Shown: in pieces, positions 7,471-9,210 of the stretch
How positions within the stretch are numbered: position 1 is the first letter of the stretch
How the letters are laid out: each line of letters opens with the position of its first letter
DNA from: Chloroflexota bacterium
GTDB lineage: Bacteria; Chloroflexota; UBA5177; JANWHV01
Assembly: GCA_025924845.1 (NCBI GenBank)
Contig: JAICHN010000198.1
Location: forward strand, 1-9,210
Direction of reading: 5' to 3'
Length of the DNA: 9,210 bases
Position numbers and translations under genes: made by a program
Notes under the pieces: generated by a model
What the model saw: the letters and a program-made list of their open reading frames with translations, nothing else
The model's database searches: none
Told to the model about the DNA's origin: nothing

Positions 7471-7479
7471 CCTCCTCCT
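7471..7479 (-). promoter_or_regulatory. Strong Shine-Dalgarno sequence without a clear gene
   Basis: The minus strand reads AGGAGGAGG, the best ribosome site in the window, 8 nt before an ATG at 7462. The frame opened there (72 codons) does not look protein-like after about 12 codons, while the neighbouring frame from 7427 does. This points to a frameshifted gene or a translated leader that overlaps the small ORF. Confidence 0.45.
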
Positions 7480-7493
7480 GAAAAATGGCCGCG

Positions 7494-8240
7494 TTAGGAA
7501 TGGGCGTGGGCTTTCCCCGGCAGCCATGTGGCAATCCATTCCTCGGCGTCAGACATCCCGCTCCGCAGCGCCGCGCGGCTCACCGCGTCGACGTCGACCG
7601 GCACACGCCGGAAGGTGACGCTTACCCCGGCCGCGTCACAATCCAGCAGGGCATATTCGGCATGAGGATTGAACAGACGCCGTTCCGGCCAGACGCTGAA
7701 ATTCCAATTCTCGCTAATGCTGCCCGGATTGATCACCAGCCCATCACCGTGTCGGCGCAACATAGCGATATGAGTATGACCGCCGGCCGCTATCCCCTTA
7801 CGGCGCCCATCCAGGATTTGATCTAATTCTTCGTAGGGCGTCGTGCTGTCAATCAGTTCGTTATAGTCGCGCGGCGATCCGTGGTAGCAGAGGAGCGTGG
7901 TCCCGTCCGGCAGGGGCAATTCGTAGGTCATAGGGAAGGAATCCAGATAGGCCAGATCCTCCGCCGTGAACCGCTCCGCGCACCACAGATCCACGGCGCG
8001 ATAGCCGTCGGGGGAGCGCCGGCCGTCGCGGATCTCCACCGGCCAGGCATCCCAGTTCCCACGCACCACGGGACAACCCAGGGCGCGCACCCGCGCAATC
8101 ACTTCACGCGGCTGCGGGCCGGTTATCGCCAGGTCGCCCTGGCAGATAATCCGATCCGGCTCGTGCGACAGCATTTCGGTAAGCACCGCGTCCAGAGCCG
8201 GGAGGTTGGCGTGAATGTCCCCAAACAGACCGATGCGCAT
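7494..8240 (-). CDS. Calcineurin-like metallophosphatase (YfcE/MJ0936-type phosphodiesterase family)
   Basis: The protein has 248 residues. It shows the full set of dinuclear-metal motifs of the small metallophosphoesterases: GDIHAN (D8, H10), QGD (D36), GNWD (61-64), CYHGSP (H120), GGHTH (H155, H157) and the NPGS segment (171-174) typical of the YfcE-like branch. Members hydrolyse phosphodiesters or phosphomonoesters of small molecules in the cytosol. The ATG at 8240 is chosen because the first metal motif begins at residue 7 as usual; the in-frame extension to 8375 would run back into the permease gene and is Arg-rich. It begins 17 nt after the permease stop codon, so the two are very likely cotranscribed. 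This placement, with a PHP hydrolase downstream, suggests a phosphorylated intermediate in the imported compound's pathway. The substrate cannot be read from the sequence. Confidence 0.88.
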   Translation of the reverse strand: MRIGLFGDIHANLPALDAVLTEMLSHEPDRIICQGDLAITGPQPREVIARVRALGCPVVRGNWDAWPVEIRDGRRSPDGYRAVDLWCAERFTAEDLAYLDSFPMTYELPLPDGTTLLCYHGSPRDYNELIDSTTPYEELDQILDGRRKGIAAGGHTHIAMLRRHGDGLVINPGSISENWNFSVWPERRLFNPHAEYALLDCDAAGVSVTFRRVPVDVDAVSRAALRSGMSDAEEWIATWLPGKAHAHS

Positions 8241-8257
8241 TGTTCTTCTCTGCCTTT

Positions 8258-9166
8258 CTAGCCGACCGAGCTTCCCGAAAACGTGACGCCCTCCAAAATC
8301 AGCCGTTGGGCGAGGGCGAAGATCAGGAGAATGGGCAGGATAAAGATCACCACTCCGGCCATCAATGGCCCCCACTCCTGTTCATGGCCGCCCACAAACT
8401 GTTGCAAGGCAAGCGCCATGGTAAGCAGGTTGGGGTCATCCAGGTAGATCAGCGGGTTGAGGAAATCCTCCCAGGTGTTGATAAAGGTGAACACGGCGAT
8501 CGCCGTAAGGGCCGGGACAGCCAGGGGGAGCACGATGGACAGCATGATCCGCCCTTCGCCGGCCCCATCGCTCCGCGCCGCGTCCGCGTAATCCTGGGGA
8601 ATGGCAAGGAAGAACTGGCGCAGCAAGAAAATATAGAACGGGCTGCCGAAGAAGCTTGGCGCGATCAGCGGCCAGTAGGTATTGGTCAGATGTAGATTGC
8701 GCCAGATTAGGTACACCGGAATCAGCGTGACGGTGCTCGGCAAGAGGACGGTGGCAAGCATGACGGCGAACAGCAGGTCGCGCCCGGGCCAGCGTAGGCG
8801 GGAAAAGCTGTAGGCCACCAAGGTACACGAGAAGAGGATGCCCACCACATTTGAGGCCGCGAGAATCAAGGAGTTGGCGAAGTAGCGGCCCATCGGCACC
8901 GCGTCAAACACATCGGGATAGTTGCCGAAGGTCGGCGGCCAGTTGACCCAGCGTACAGGCACCTGCACGATCTGCGCGGTGGTTTGGAACGACGCCAAGA
9001 TCATGTAGACGATAGGTAGAACAAGCAGCAGGGTCAACAGCACCAGCAAGGCGTAGGTCACACCGGCTTTCAAGCGATTCCGTGCGCCGAGTGATAGACG
9101 TACAGCGGGCCGCGAGCGTTTTGAGGGAACCAGTGTACCCCTTCGTGGGGTGGCGGAAGTGGTCAA
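8258..9166 (-). CDS. Carbohydrate ABC transporter permease, MalG/UgpE family (second permease)
   Basis: The protein has 302 residues. After a basic cytoplasmic N-terminus (1-34) comes a first helix (about 35-58) and then about five more helices, as in CUT1-type sugar permeases. The coupling loop that contacts the ATPase is clear: DYADAARSDGAG followed by the LP of IVLPL (about 192-214), a variant of the EAA motif. The ending, RLILEGVTFSG, matches the usual tail of the family. It forms the membrane channel with the permease encoded just upstream and works with a lipid- or periplasm-located binding protein and an MsmX/UgpC-like ATPase, neither of which is in the window. It starts with TTG at 9166; AAGGG lies 8 nt upstream and the start overlaps the previous stop in TTGA, indicating translational coupling. 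Sugar specificity cannot be deduced. Confidence 0.92.
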   Translation of the reverse strand: MTTSATPRRGTLVPSKRSRPAVRLSLGARNRLKAGVTYALLVLLTLLLVLPIVYMILASFQTTAQIVQVPVRWVNWPPTFGNYPDVFDAVPMGRYFANSLILAASNVVGILFSCTLVAYSFSRLRWPGRDLLFAVMLATVLLPSTVTLIPVYLIWRNLHLTNTYWPLIAPSFFGSPFYIFLLRQFFLAIPQDYADAARSDGAGEGRIMLSIVLPLAVPALTAIAVFTFINTWEDFLNPLIYLDDPNLLTMALALQQFVGGHEQEWGPLMAGVVIFILPILLIFALAQRLILEGVTFSGSSVG

Positions 9167-9210
9167 CGCAGGATCCCTTCGTAGTAGACCATCCGCCGCG
9201 AAAGGAAAAA
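9163..9210 (-). CDS. C-terminal end of first sugar ABC permease (MalF/UgpA type), truncated by window edge
   Basis: Only the last 15 codons and the TGA stop are in the window. The peptide FFLSRRMVYYEGILR resembles the cytoplasmic tail of MalF/UgpA-type permeases, which usually precede a MalG/UgpE-type gene. The stop TGA (9165-9163) overlaps the next gene's TTG start, so the two permeases are made from one message. The gene begins outside the window, which also places the operon promoter outside. Confidence 0.65.
   Translation of the reverse strand, partial: FFLSRRMVYYEGILR

Overview
The window is GC-rich (roughly 60%) bacterial DNA with tightly packed genes. No phylogenetic marker is present. 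The mix of genes suggests Chloroflexota, perhaps a Thermomicrobia-like lineage: a sugar ABC transporter next to a GH4 enzyme, a CehA/McbA-type PHP hydrolase, a soluble sulfite-oxidase-fold enzyme, an integral-membrane HD-GYP protein and a secreted orphan. This placement is an inference from gene content and style only.

Left part (1-2860). A plus-strand gene enters from the left edge and ends at 545. It is the C-terminal part of a molybdopterin (sulfite oxidase/MsrP-type) oxidoreductase. It converges, 13 bp apart, on a minus-strand gene for a multi-pass membrane HD-GYP c-di-GMP phosphodiesterase (559-1926). A 357-bp divergent intergenic region follows. Next is a small secreted protein of unknown function (2284-2781, plus), closed by a very strong hairpin terminator with a UUCG loop (2814-2860).

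Right part (2949-9210), all minus strand and read from right to left. It looks like one catabolic operon: the last 15 codons of a first sugar ABC permease (9163-9210); a second MalG/UgpE-type permease (8258-9166), coupled to the first by a TTGA stop/start overlap; a calcineurin-like metallophosphatase (7494-8240); a 57-codon small ORF (7254-7427); a CehA/McbA-type PHP metallohydrolase (5843-7198); a GH4 NAD/metal-dependent glycosidase (4289-5653); and a thiolase closest to 3-oxoadipyl-CoA thiolases (3060-4262). Directly behind the thiolase stop, in the same reading frame, lies a 36-codon start-less tail that resembles the C-terminus of Uma2-family (DUF820) proteins. It is probably a gene relic.

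Working idea: the operon imports a glycoside through an ABC transporter and processes it in the cytosol with two phosphoesterase-fold enzymes and a GH4 glycosidase. GH4 enzymes often act on 6-phospho-glycosides supplied by a PTS. Here the importer is an ABC system and two phosphoesterases sit beside it, so the substrate could be a sugar that is already phosphorylated or in phosphodiester linkage, or the GH4 may use an unphosphorylated sugar. The role of the thiolase in this setting is unexplained. No tRNA, rRNA, CRISPR array, insertion sequence or phage gene was seen.
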